DNA of 64,000 nt, from the NCBI GenBank assembly GCA_031296105.1, contig JARLGJ010000048.1, positions 1-64,000 on the forward strand. Reading direction: 5' to 3'. The DNA is from Acidobacteriota bacterium (lineage in GTDB: Bacteria > Acidobacteriota > Terriglobia > Terriglobales > Acidobacteriaceae). Below the pieces are notes generated by a model, which saw nothing but the letters and a program-made list of their open reading frames with translations, was not told the origin of the DNA and ran no database searches. Every line of letters begins with the position of its first letter. Position 1 is the first letter of the stretch. Of the stretch, positions 26,991 through 35,491 are shown piece after piece. The translations under genes and the position numbers were made by a program.

Positions 26991-28377
26991 CGCTGTCCTC
27001 AACCGGCAACAGTTTTTGCAGGCGCGCTTCCATCTCCGCCAGCGCCTGCGCCACGCGCTCGCGCGCCGTGCCGCCCGTTACGTTGTGGCAATCCAGAACC
27101 GCCTGCAGCGTCACGCTCTCGTAGAAGTCCGCGTCGAAGGCCTCGCTGATGCCCTTCAGGTCGTCGATGAGCATCTCGTGCAGTTCGCGTCCCTGCTCCA
27201 GACCCAGCCGCACCGCGCGGCCAATGATCTCGTGCGCGCGGCGGAAGGGCACGCCTTTTTCCGAAAGGTACGTGGCCGCGGCCATGGCGTTCATGTAGCC
27301 CGTCCCGGCAGCCTTCGTCATATGATCGAGGTCCAGCGTCACCTCGCGCATAAAGCCCGCGGCAACTTTCAACATCATGCTCACGGTGTCCGCCACGGCA
27401 AACACCGGCTCCTGCGTCTCCTGCATGTCCTTGTTGTAGGCCAGCGGCAGCCCTTTCAGCGTGACGAGCAACTGCTGCGCCGCGCCGATGACGCGTCCGG
27501 CCTTGCCGCGAATCAGCTCCAGCGCGTCGGGATTCTGCTTCTGCGGCATGGCGCTCGAGCCCGTCGAGTAGCTCTCCGGCAGATGCACGAAACCGTATTC
27601 CAAGGTGGAGAAGAGGATGAACTCTTCCGCCCAGCGGCTCAGATGCACGGCCACAATCGAAAGCGTCTGCGCGAATTCAATGGCAAAGTCGCGGTCGCTG
27701 GTGGCGTCCATGCTGTTCGCGGTCGGCGCCGTAAACTTCAACTCCGCGGCCACCATCTCGCGATCCAGCTTGAGCGTGGCGCCGGCAATGGCTCCCGAAC
27801 CCAGCGGACAATAATTCAAACGCGCGCGGCAATCGGCCAGCCGCGTGGCGTCGCGCAAAAACATCTCGCAATACGCCAGCAGCCAGTGCGCCACCAATAC
27901 CGGCTCGGCGCGCTGCAGGTGCGTGTAGGAAGGCATGGCGGCCATGCCAGCCTTCTTTGCCTGTGCGGCCGCGGCCTGCGCCAACTCGGCCAGTTGCGTT
28001 TGCAACGTGTTGCAGGCGGCGCGCACAAACAAGCGCAGGTCGGTGGCAATCTGCTCGTTGCGGCTGCGTCCGGCGTGCAGCTTCAAAGCCGTCTCGCCAA
28101 TCTCCTGCTGCAGACGCTTCTCCACAAAGTGATGCACGTCCTCGGCTTCCGGATCGTCGAACAGCTCGGGTGCCGTGGCGGCCACGGCCGACAGGCCGCG
28201 CAGCATGTCCGCGAACTCCTCCGGAGAAAGAATGCCAGCCGCGTTCAATGCTTTGGCATGAGCGCGGCTGGCGGCGATTTCTTCCTGGATCAAACGCTGG
28301 TCAAAGGGAAACGACCTTTGCCAGCGCTCGAATTCAGGGTCGAGCGGTTGTCTAAACCGCCCGGACCACATCTTCAC
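26977..28377 (-). CDS. argH: Argininosuccinate lyase (466 aa)
   Basis: Splits argininosuccinate to arginine and fumarate, the last step of the pathway. It starts MKMWSGRFRQPLDPEFERWQRSFPFDQRL and carries HAGRSRNEQIATDLRLF, YTHLQRAEPVLVAHW and the family signature GSSAMPQKQNPDALELIRGKAGR with the catalytic Ser loop. Its ATG overlaps the argG stop by four bases, and its 3' end overlaps argA, so translation is coupled through this part of the operon. Confidence 0.98.
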   Translation of the reverse strand: MKMWSGRFRQPLDPEFERWQRSFPFDQRLIQEEIAASRAHAKALNAAGILSPEEFADMLRGLSAVAATAPELFDDPEAEDVHHFVEKRLQQEIGETALKLHAGRSRNEQIATDLRLFVRAACNTLQTQLAELAQAAAAQAKKAGMAAMPSYTHLQRAEPVLVAHWLLAYCEMFLRDATRLADCRARLNYCPLGSGAIAGATLKLDREMVAAELKFTAPTANSMDATSDRDFAIEFAQTLSIVAVHLSRWAEEFILFSTLEYGFVHLPESYSTGSSAMPQKQNPDALELIRGKAGRVIGAAQQLLVTLKGLPLAYNKDMQETQEPVFAVADTVSMMLKVAAGFMREVTLDLDHMTKAAGTGYMNAMAAATYLSEKGVPFRRAHEIIGRAVRLGLEQGRELHEMLIDDLKGISEAFDADFYESVTLQAVLDCHNVTGGTARERVAQALAEMEARLQKLLPVEDSDVHA

Positions 28378-29597
28378 TTCGTCACCTCGACAGCTTTTTT
28401 CTTCTGCGCGTTCAGCACGCGCGCGCGGGCCGGCAGCGCCAGAATCTTGATGAATCCCGCAGCGTCCTTCTGGTCATACGCTTCACTCATGGTAAACGAA
28501 GCAATGTCGGCGTTGAACAGCGAGTGCTCCGACTGGCGGCTGGCGATGCTCACGTTGCCCTTGTAGAGCGCCAGCTTCACCGTGCCCGTCACCTCCGCCT
28601 GCGTGGAGGCCACAAAGGCATCCAGCGACGAGCGCAGCGGCGTGAACCACAGGCCGTTGTACACCAGCTCGGCATACTTCAGCGAGACGTGCTCCTTGAA
28701 GTGCTCCAGGTCGCGGTCCAGGCAAAGGGCTTCCAGCTCGCGATGCGCCGACAGCAGCAGCGTGCCGCCCGGCGTCTCATACGCGCCGCGCGACTTCATG
28801 CCCACAAAGCGGTTCTCCACCAGGTCGATGCGGCCAATGGCGTTGCGCGCGCCGATTTCATTCAGCAGTTCCAGCAACTGCACCGGAGGCAGCGCCTGTC
28901 CGTTGACGGAAACCGGGTTGCCCTCGTTAAAGCCGATCTCGACCTCTTCCACCTTGTCGGGAGCGGTCTGCGGCGAATTCGAAATCTGCCACGTCGTGTC
29001 CAGCGGCGCCTTGGCCGGATCTTCCAGCTCGCCGCCTTCGTGCGAGATGTGCCAGATGTTGCGGTCGCGCGAGTGGATCTTCGTCTTGCTGGCCACGATG
29101 GGCACATGGTGCGCTTCGGCGTAGTCGATGCAATCCTCGCGCGACTTCAGCGTCCATTCGCGCCAGGGAGCGATGATCTGCAACTGCGGAGCCAGCGCCA
29201 GGAAGCAGTGCTCAAAGCGAACCTGGTCGTTGCCTTTGCCGGTGCAGCCGTGGGCCACGGCCTCGGCGCCTTCTTCCAGCGCCACCTGCACCTGATACTT
29301 GGCGATGATCGGACGCGCCATCGACGTGCCCAGCAGGTATTTGTGCTCGTACACTGCGCCGGCCTGGAGGCACTTCCACACGTACTCGGTCAGGAACTCC
29401 TCGCGCAGATCCTTCACCACCACCTTGCTGGCGCCGGTCTTGATGGCCTTGGCGGCGACGACGTCCATGTCTTCGCCCTGGCCCACGTCGGCCACAAAGG
29501 CGATCACGTCGCAGTCGTAGTTTTCTTTCAACCAGGGAATGATGATGGACGTATCGAGTCCGCCCGAATATGCCAGTACAACTTTCTTCTTCGACAT
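28374..29597 (-). CDS. argG: Argininosuccinate synthase (407 aa)
   Basis: Joins citrulline and aspartate with ATP. The ATP loop VVLAYSGGLDTSIIIPWLKE is at the N-terminus. YLLGTSMARPIIAKYQV, AHGCTGKGNDQVRFE and the C-terminal multimerisation region are intact. Length is typical. It lies three bases after the argF stop and overlaps argH by four bases. Confidence 0.98.
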   Translation of the reverse strand: MSKKKVVLAYSGGLDTSIIIPWLKENYDCDVIAFVADVGQGEDMDVVAAKAIKTGASKVVVKDLREEFLTEYVWKCLQAGAVYEHKYLLGTSMARPIIAKYQVQVALEEGAEAVAHGCTGKGNDQVRFEHCFLALAPQLQIIAPWREWTLKSREDCIDYAEAHHVPIVASKTKIHSRDRNIWHISHEGGELEDPAKAPLDTTWQISNSPQTAPDKVEEVEIGFNEGNPVSVNGQALPPVQLLELLNEIGARNAIGRIDLVENRFVGMKSRGAYETPGGTLLLSAHRELEALCLDRDLEHFKEHVSLKYAELVYNGLWFTPLRSSLDAFVASTQAEVTGTVKLALYKGNVSIASRQSEHSLFNADIASFTMSEAYDQKDAAGFIKILALPARARVLNAQKKKAVEVTK

Positions 29598-29600
29598 TCT

Positions 29601-30608
29601 TTAAAAACTCCTCGCGGGCTGGCGGCGTGCCGCCCCACCCAGCAGTTGCAGCAGGATCGCCTTCTGTACATGCAGCCGGTTCTCTGCCTGGTCAAACACC
29701 ACGGAGGCAGGCGAATCGATCACCGCTGCTTCCACTTCCTCGCCGCGATGCGCGGGCAGGCAGTGCATGAAGACCGCGCCCTCGGCGGCATGTGCATATA
29801 GTTCGGGAGTGACGCGGAACGCATGGAAGATGCGCGCCCGCTCCAGGGTCTCCGCTTCCTGACCCATGCTGGCCCACACGTCCGTGTACACGGCGTCGGC
29901 GCCCTGCACGGCCGCCACCGGATCGTTGACGACCTGGATGGTCGCGCCGGTTCCGGCGGCAATCTTCCGCGCCAGCTCCAGCACCCCGGCCTGTGGCTCG
30001 TAGCCCTTGGGCGTGCCCACCGTGATGTGGCTGCCAAACAACGCCGCCGCCAGCATCAAAGAGTGCGCCACGTTGTTGCCGTCGCCCACGTAGGTCAGGT
30101 GCACCTTCGTCAGGTCGCCGAACTTTTCCTGCAACGTCAGGAAGTCGGCCAGCGCCTGGCAGGGATGCTCGTAATCGCTGAGCGCGTTGATCACCGGGAT
30201 GGACGAGTACTCGGCCAGCCCGGTGACGGTCGAGTGGGCGAAGGTGCGCAGCACCAGCGCGTCCACCCAGCGCTCCAGGTTGTGCGCCATGTCGCTGATC
30301 GGCTCGCGCTCGCCAATGCGCGAGGTGAGCTGATCCACAAACATGGCGTGCCCGCCCAGGGAATAGATGCCGCTCTCAAACGTCAGCCGCGTGCGGAACG
30401 ACGGCTTCTCGAAGAACAGCACAATCTGTTTGCCGGCCAGCGCCTGGCGAAACTCCGCCGGACGCGCCTTCACCAGCGCCGCCAGTTCCAAAAGACCCGC
30501 GGCCATTGCCGGCGTCAGGTCGGCCATCGAAGTCAGGTCAGTCAGCGGCGACGGCATGGCAATCGCCTCGCCCACCAAATTTTTCTCTTCCACGGAGCGT
30601 GTCGCCAT
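29601..30608 (-). CDS. argF: Ornithine carbamoyltransferase (335 aa)
   Basis: Makes citrulline from ornithine and carbamoyl phosphate. The carbamoyl-phosphate loop is FFEKPSFRTRLTFE, the HPxQ motif HPCQALADFLTLQ and the ornithine-binding loop FMHCLPAHRGEEV. SFRTR replaces the STRTR of the E. coli enzyme. The HCLPAHRG loop supports a normal OTCase, but an acetylornithine- or succinylornithine-specific relative cannot be excluded from sequence. ATG 30608 has AAGGAGG at good spacing. The open frame extends upstream across argD in another register and is not coding there. Confidence 0.93.
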   Translation of the reverse strand: MATRSVEEKNLVGEAIAMPSPLTDLTSMADLTPAMAAGLLELAALVKARPAEFRQALAGKQIVLFFEKPSFRTRLTFESGIYSLGGHAMFVDQLTSRIGEREPISDMAHNLERWVDALVLRTFAHSTVTGLAEYSSIPVINALSDYEHPCQALADFLTLQEKFGDLTKVHLTYVGDGNNVAHSLMLAAALFGSHITVGTPKGYEPQAGVLELARKIAAGTGATIQVVNDPVAAVQGADAVYTDVWASMGQEAETLERARIFHAFRVTPELYAHAAEGAVFMHCLPAHRGEEVEAAVIDSPASVVFDQAENRLHVQKAILLQLLGGAARRQPARSF

Positions 30609-30655
30609 GGGAGGTTCCTCCTTGCATTTCAGTTCCGGATCGCGGTCCGGGAACT

Positions 30656-31933
30656 TCATCGTGCCGTGCTCGCAGTTGCCTTGGGGAGCCTCTGCCGAGG
30701 GCCGGCCGCGGGCTTCGCGGCGGCGTCGCCAGATGACGCGCAGGAGGTCAGAATTCGATCGAGCGTCTTTACCACACGTTCTACATCTTTCTTCGTCACC
30801 ACATACGGAGGCAGGAAGCGCAACACCGTTTCGTGCGTCCGGTTGATGATGATCTTCTCGTCCAGCATCGCTTTCTGCACGGCCTTGGCCAGTTCGGCGT
30901 CGTCCAGTTCCACGCCCACCATCAGGCCCACGCCGCGCACGTCCACTATGCTTGCGTGGCGCGCATCCAGCTCGCCGAGCAGGTCCATGAAGTACGCGCC
31001 GGTCTCCTTCACGTGCTGCAATATCTTGTCCTTCTGCATCACGTCCAACACCTTCAAGGCCACGGCACAGGCCAACGGACCGCCGCCAAACGTGGTGCCG
31101 TGCATGCCGGGATGGATCGCCGCCGCCACTTCTTCCGTCACCAGAATCGCGCCCAGAGGCAGTCCTGCCGCCAGCGGCTTGGCCAAGGTCACCACGTCGG
31201 GCTTTACCGCGTAGTGCTGGAAGGCGAACATCTTGCCCGTGCGCCCCAGGCCGCATTGAATCTCATCCAGCAGCAGCAGCGCGCCGGACTTTGCGGTCAG
31301 TTCGCGGGCGGCCTTCAGGAACTCGCGAGTAGCAGGATGAATGCCGCCCTCGCCCTGAACGGTCTCAATGCAAACGCCGCACACCGTGTCGTCGAATTTC
31401 GCCTTCAAATCCTCGACGTCGTTGAACTTCACGAACTCCACACCCGGCATCACCGGAGCAAACGGCTTGCGATACTTCGCCGTAAAGGTCGTCGCCATGG
31501 AGCCGAACGTCCGGCCGTGGAAGCTGTTCTCCATCGCCAGGAACTTCGTGCGCTTCTTCAACCCTTTGCCGCTGGCCACGGCCCGCGCCAGCTTCAGCGC
31601 GCCCTCCCAGGCTTCGGTGCCGCTGTTGGCAAAGAACGCGCGATCCAGTCCGCTCAGCTTCACCAGCTTCTCCGCCAGCAGGCCGGGGAATTCGGTGTAG
31701 AACAAATTGGAAACGTGCACCAACTTCGCCGACTGCTCGCGAATGGTCTTGGTGATCTCCGGATGCGAGTAGCCCAGGGCCATCACGCCGATGCCGCTCA
31801 AAAAGTCCAGGTACTTGCTGCCGTCCTCGGCGTACAGGGTTGCGCCCTTGGCGTGCGTAAACAGCACGGGATAGCGGTCGTAGGTATGCAACAAATACTT
31901 TGCTTCGGTTTTCTGCACCTTGGAAAGACTCAC
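30656..31933 (-). CDS. argD: Acetylornithine aminotransferase (425 aa)
   Basis: PLP-dependent class III aminotransferase that makes N-acetylornithine, and often the matching lysine-pathway step. It has FLSGIGVMALGYSHPEI, FANSGTEAWEGALKLAR, SFHGRTFGSM, LLLLDEIQCGLGRTGKMFA and the PLP lysine in TLAKPLAAGLPLGA. The C-terminus has about 25 extra Ala-rich residues of no known role. GTG 31933 overlaps the argB stop (GTGA), which fixes the start; an upstream ATG lies within argB. Confidence 0.95.
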   Translation of the reverse strand: MSLSKVQKTEAKYLLHTYDRYPVLFTHAKGATLYAEDGSKYLDFLSGIGVMALGYSHPEITKTIREQSAKLVHVSNLFYTEFPGLLAEKLVKLSGLDRAFFANSGTEAWEGALKLARAVASGKGLKKRTKFLAMENSFHGRTFGSMATTFTAKYRKPFAPVMPGVEFVKFNDVEDLKAKFDDTVCGVCIETVQGEGGIHPATREFLKAARELTAKSGALLLLDEIQCGLGRTGKMFAFQHYAVKPDVVTLAKPLAAGLPLGAILVTEEVAAAIHPGMHGTTFGGGPLACAVALKVLDVMQKDKILQHVKETGAYFMDLLGELDARHASIVDVRGVGLMVGVELDDAELAKAVQKAMLDEKIIINRTHETVLRFLPPYVVTKKDVERVVKTLDRILTSCASSGDAAAKPAAGPRQRLPKATASTAR

Positions 31934-32715
31934 GACGCCATCACCTCGGTCCCGCATTCAATCTTGGTTTGATAAAACGTCGGCAGCACCTCGGCCTCCA
32001 GGGCCGGCAGAATGCGCACCCGGTTCACTCCCGAGCGCAGCGCCGACTGGCAAGCCTCCAGCTTCGGCAACATGCCGCCCTGGATCACCGCCGTATCGAT
32101 CAACTCCTGAATCGAGCTGGTGGAGAGCCAGCGGATCACCGCGCCGTCCGCGCCCTTCACCCCCGGTACGTCGGTCAAAAAGATCAGCGCGTTCGCCCCG
32201 CAGCCCGTAGCGCAGGCCGAAGCCATCTGGTCGGCGTTCACGTTGTAGTACTCGCCGTCCGAACCCAGCGCCAGGCTGGAGATGACCGGAATGCCGTCGT
32301 TGTCCCAGATCGCTTCAATCCAGCGCGGATCGACCGAGCTGATCTCGCCCACGTAGCCCAGGTCGGCGCCCTTGGTCTTCTTCTTGCGCGCCAAAAACGC
32401 CGCGCCGTCGCCGCCCGAGAGGCCCACCGCGGCCTGTCCGCAGGCGGTAATGGCCGCCACCAGCTTTTTGTTCACACGGCCGGCCAGCACCATCAGCGCC
32501 ACGTCGCGCGTGTCGCCGTCGGTCACCCGCAGTCCATTGATGAATGTCGATTCCTTGCCCAGCGCGGCCAGCGTCTGCGTAAGCGCCTTGCCGCCGCCGT
32601 GCACTACGGCCACCTTGTGGCCTTCGGCGGTCAGGTCGCTGACGGCCTGCGCACACTTCCGGAGCAGCACTTGATCTTCCAGCGCCGCGCCTCCAATCTT
32701 CACTACGAGCTTCAT
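31930..32715 (-). CDS. argB: Acetylglutamate kinase (261 aa)
   Basis: Phosphorylates N-acetylglutamate. Amino-acid-kinase fold with MKLVVKIGGAALED, VAVVHGGGKALT, GLRVTDGDT, YYNVNADQMA and a LIFLTDVPGVKG segment. It lacks the long N-terminal helix of arginine-inhibited hexameric kinases, so direct feedback by arginine is less likely (inference). ATG 32715 has GGAGGGA before it. It starts two bases after the argC stop. Confidence 0.95.
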   Translation of the reverse strand: MKLVVKIGGAALEDQVLLRKCAQAVSDLTAEGHKVAVVHGGGKALTQTLAALGKESTFINGLRVTDGDTRDVALMVLAGRVNKKLVAAITACGQAAVGLSGGDGAAFLARKKKTKGADLGYVGEISSVDPRWIEAIWDNDGIPVISSLALGSDGEYYNVNADQMASACATGCGANALIFLTDVPGVKGADGAVIRWLSTSSIQELIDTAVIQGGMLPKLEACQSALRSGVNRVRILPALEAEVLPTFYQTKIECGTEVMAS

Positions 32716-32717
32716 CA

Positions 32718-33752
32718 CTAAAATCCCTCCTTCTCGCTCCAGCCCTGCATCACGTTCAGGTTCTGGAGCGCCTGTCCCGCCGCGCCCTTCATCAGGTTGT
32801 CCAGACAACTCACCACGATGAGCCGCTTTCCGTCCGGGGACATTTGGAACCCCACATCGCAATAGTTCGTGCGTAACGAATACTGAATCTGCGGCAATTT
32901 GCCGTGCCCATAAACCCTCACCCATTGGGCATCGGCGTAAAACTCCCGCAGAATCGACTCAACCCCGTCCGCCGTGGCGGCGTGGTCGAGCGTTATATAG
33001 ATCGTCGAAAGAATGCCGCGCGGAATCGGCAACAAATGCGGGGTGAACACCAATTCGTCATCGTTCAGTCCTGCCTGCTCCAGAATCTCGCCGGTATGGC
33101 GATGTCCAAACACGGAGTAAGCCGAAAGGTTGTCGGCCGCCTCCACAAAATGCGTTTTCTGCATGGGCTTTTTGCCCGCGCCGCTTACCCCGCTCTTACA
33201 ATCGCAAATCACGCCGCACTGGCGATTCACCAGCCCGGCCCGCACCAGCGGCGTCAGCGCGCAAATCACCGACGTGGCATAGCAGCCGGGGTTCGCCACC
33301 AGCCGCGCCCCGCGAATCTCTTCGCGATGCAGCTCCGGCAATCCATACACGGCCTCGGCGTCCAGCTTGGCGGCCAGCGCCGCGTCCTGGTCCGTAAAGC
33401 CGTACACCGCGCGGTGCCCGGAGTTCTTCAAGCGCCACGCCCCGCTCAGATCCACCACGCGAATGCCCTTGGCCAGCGCCTCGGGAACCAGCTCGCGCGA
33501 GAGCTCGTGCGGCGTGGCCAGGAAGAGCACCTCAATGCCGCGCCCGGCGAGCAACTCCCACGAGAACGGCACCAGCGGATACGACTTCGCACCGCCGATC
33601 TCCGGATAAAAACTCTCCAGCGTCTGCCCTGCCGCTTCCGTGCCGCGCGCCAGGAACAAAGGCTCGGCCACTTTCGGATGCCGCAATAACAGCTTCGCCA
33701 GATCAAAGCCCGCGTAGCCCGTGGCGCCCAGTACCGCCGTGCGCAGCTTCAC
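32718..33752 (-). CDS. argC: N-acetyl-gamma-glutamyl-phosphate reductase (344 aa)
   Basis: NADPH-dependent reduction of acetylglutamyl phosphate. The Rossmann start is MKLRTAVLGATGYAGFDLAKLL and the active-site Cys is in LVANPGCYAT. GHRHTGEILEQAG and TPHLLPIPRGILSTIY are family segments. Its ATG overlaps the argR stop by four bases, making argR-argC coupled. Confidence 0.97.
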   Translation of the reverse strand: MKLRTAVLGATGYAGFDLAKLLLRHPKVAEPLFLARGTEAAGQTLESFYPEIGGAKSYPLVPFSWELLAGRGIEVLFLATPHELSRELVPEALAKGIRVVDLSGAWRLKNSGHRAVYGFTDQDAALAAKLDAEAVYGLPELHREEIRGARLVANPGCYATSVICALTPLVRAGLVNRQCGVICDCKSGVSGAGKKPMQKTHFVEAADNLSAYSVFGHRHTGEILEQAGLNDDELVFTPHLLPIPRGILSTIYITLDHAATADGVESILREFYADAQWVRVYGHGKLPQIQYSLRTNYCDVGFQMSPDGKRLIVVSCLDNLMKGAAGQALQNLNVMQGWSEKEGF

Positions 33753-34189
33753 TGCATCATCCCCTTGATGCGCTGCGCCACCTTGTGCGCGGCGCGCTTG
33801 CTGGCGGAAATCACCAGAATCGTGTCGTCTCCGCCGACCGTGCCCACAATCTCCGTCCAGCCCTCGGAGTCCACCGCCGCGGCCACCGGCTGCGCCGAAC
33901 CCGGCGACGTCTTGATCACCAAAAGGTTCTGCGCCTCGCGCACCTCGGTGACAAACTCACGCACCAGACGGCCCGCCGTGTAGTAGCTCGGCTCCGTCTG
34001 CTCGCCGCGTCCCAGGCTGTAACCCGTCGCCGTCTTCACCAGCGATAGCTCGTTGATGTCGCGCGACAGCGTTGCCTGCGTCACCTCGAAGCCGTGCCGC
34101 AACAACAAGCGGCGCAGTTGCTCCTGGTTGGCAACCGCTTCCTGTTGCACCAGTTCGAGGATCGTGTTTTGACGCGACAATTTCGACAT
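33749..34189 (-). CDS. argR: Arginine repressor ArgR (146 aa)
   Basis: Winged-helix repressor that uses arginine as co-repressor. The DNA-binding part has RQNTILELVQQEAVANQEQLRRLLLRHGFEVTQATLSRDINELSLVK, and the arginine-binding core has EIVGTVGGDDTILVISASKR. First gene of the arg operon and probably autoregulated, since ARG-box-like sites overlap its promoter. ATG 34189 gives a leader of about 30 bases. The GTG at 34216 in the same frame would leave almost no leader from the predicted start site, but cannot be ruled out. Confidence 0.95.
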   Translation of the reverse strand: MSKLSRQNTILELVQQEAVANQEQLRRLLLRHGFEVTQATLSRDINELSLVKTATGYSLGRGEQTEPSYYTAGRLVREFVTEVREAQNLLVIKTSPGSAQPVAAAVDSEGWTEIVGTVGGDDTILVISASKRAAHKVAQRIKGMMQ

Positions 34190-34200
34190 CGGCGGACTCA

Positions 34201-34257
34201 CGTTTAAATTATTCACGGAACCGTATAATTATGCACGCCAATTCCGGTGCACGTCAA
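34201..34257 (-). promoter_or_regulatory. arg operon promoter with two ARG-box-like operators
   Basis: On the minus strand: -35 TTGACG (34252-34257), an 18-base spacer, and -10 CATAAT (34228-34233). Two AT-rich operator-like sites follow, TGCATAATTATACG (34222-34235), which covers the -10, and TGAATAATTTAAAC (34202-34215), about 20 bases apart. That is close to the 21-base pairing of known ArgR box pairs. The first site is almost a perfect palindrome. Confidence 0.7.
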
Positions 34258-34317
34258 ATTTCGCGAAAAATAGAGGAATCGCTTGATTTCCACAGGTGGG
34301 AGATGAGTTTTTCCGGG

Positions 34318-34346
34318 AAAAAACGGAGGCGGCGCGCAGGCCGCCT
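34318..34346 (-). terminator. Terminator after the bd-like oxidase genes
   Basis: Stem AGGCGGC / GCCGCCT (34327-34346) followed on the minus strand by CCGTTTTTT, about 30 bases after the stop codon. It also shields the arg promoter from transcription coming from the oxidase genes. Confidence 0.85.
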
Positions 34347-34375
34347 CTGTATACATATCAGTGCATATTCATGCA

Positions 34376-35491
34376 TCAGGAGGCCGCTGAGGCCTTCCTT
34401 CCGCGCGCCACCAGCCACAGCATGTATCCCACCGTGGCCAGTCCGCCCACAAACAGCACCAGGAACAAGGCAATCACGCCCCACTGCGGACGCATGGCCA
34501 GCGCGTCCAGGTGCGCGTAGGGTTTTAAATAGGCTAGCCGCAGCAGGTAGCGCAGGCACACCATCAGGAAGAGCGTGGCCAGCACGCAGCCAAAGCCGGC
34601 GTTCACCAGCGCGGAAGGCTTCTCCGACAAACTGCCCAGAAGAATCAGCAGCAGTCCGGCAATCACCGTGATCAGCGCCAGTCCAAACACGCTGCCCGCC
34701 AGCGGATCGCGCAGCAGGCTCATGGCAATCTGGCGCGGAATGGCCATCAGCAGCCACATGCCGAAGACGAATTGCAGCCCCGTGCTGCCGGCAAACACCA
34801 GCGCCGCGCGCTGCACCAGCCAGCGTCCGTAGCCTTCGTCGGACTTCATCTTCCGCATGCCCAGGTGCGCCAGAATGGCCGAGAACACGGCCACCGATCC
34901 GTTCACGATGTGCAGGTAGCGCGGCACCAACTGGTAGTCACCCAGGTTCAAGTCCCATCCGTTGGCGTGCGCGCGGTACATTGCCAGCCAGCGGTCGGGA
35001 CGCACCATCAGCGTCATGTTATTCACGAAGATGAAGGCAATCACCAGCAGCACCAGCACGCTGACGGAGAGCACGCAGCCGGCGATGCCCTTCCCTTTTT
35101 CCGCCGTGTAGCTGAAGTAGTAGTAGCCGTAGTAGGCCACCATCACCAGGGGAATTACCAGCAGCCAGAACGAGCCGATCAAAATGGAGCTGGTGTACAA
35201 AAAGTTGCCGAACAGCACCTGCACAAACAACAAGGCGGCCACGCCCAGGGTGACGGTAAAGGCCAGGAACACCGGCAGCATCTGCGACAGTTCATTGGCC
35301 AGCCGCCGCGAGTACGGATGGTTCGAGTGGCGTCCGCGCAGGTAGTTCCACAAAGCCCACAGCCCGCCGCCCAGCGCGGAATTCATGGCCGCCACGTGCA
35401 GGGTGAACACCACCAGCAGCAGCGCCACAAACAGCCACACCGGACCCGGCAGCGGCATCGGATCGACGTGAGGAATCGGTAGAGTTTGCAT
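34376..35491 (-). CDS. bd-oxidase-like subunit II, multi-pass membrane protein (371 aa)
   Basis: About nine membrane helices, no soluble domain and no cysteine motif. It starts one base inside the stop of the CydA-like gene (TAATG), so the two proteins are made together. Sequence similarity to classical CydB is not evident by eye; the call rests on the coupling, the membrane topology and the first helices (PGPVWLFVALLLVVFTLHVAAMNSALGG), which echo the CydA-type start of the partner. Such second subunits are typical of the cytochrome-c-linked (OR-C) members of the bd family. Confidence 0.7.
   Translation of the reverse strand: MQTLPIPHVDPMPLPGPVWLFVALLLVVFTLHVAAMNSALGGGLWALWNYLRGRHSNHPYSRRLANELSQMLPVFLAFTVTLGVAALLFVQVLFGNFLYTSSILIGSFWLLVIPLVMVAYYGYYYFSYTAEKGKGIAGCVLSVSVLVLLVIAFIFVNNMTLMVRPDRWLAMYRAHANGWDLNLGDYQLVPRYLHIVNGSVAVFSAILAHLGMRKMKSDEGYGRWLVQRAALVFAGSTGLQFVFGMWLLMAIPRQIAMSLLRDPLAGSVFGLALITVIAGLLLILLGSLSEKPSALVNAGFGCVLATLFLMVCLRYLLRLAYLKPYAHLDALAMRPQWGVIALFLVLFVGGLATVGYMLWLVARGRKASAAS

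Noticed and set aside
30609-31256. N-terminal extension of argF
   Set aside because: Overlaps argD in another frame; ATG 30608 has a strong ribosome site and the OTCase N-terminus starts there.
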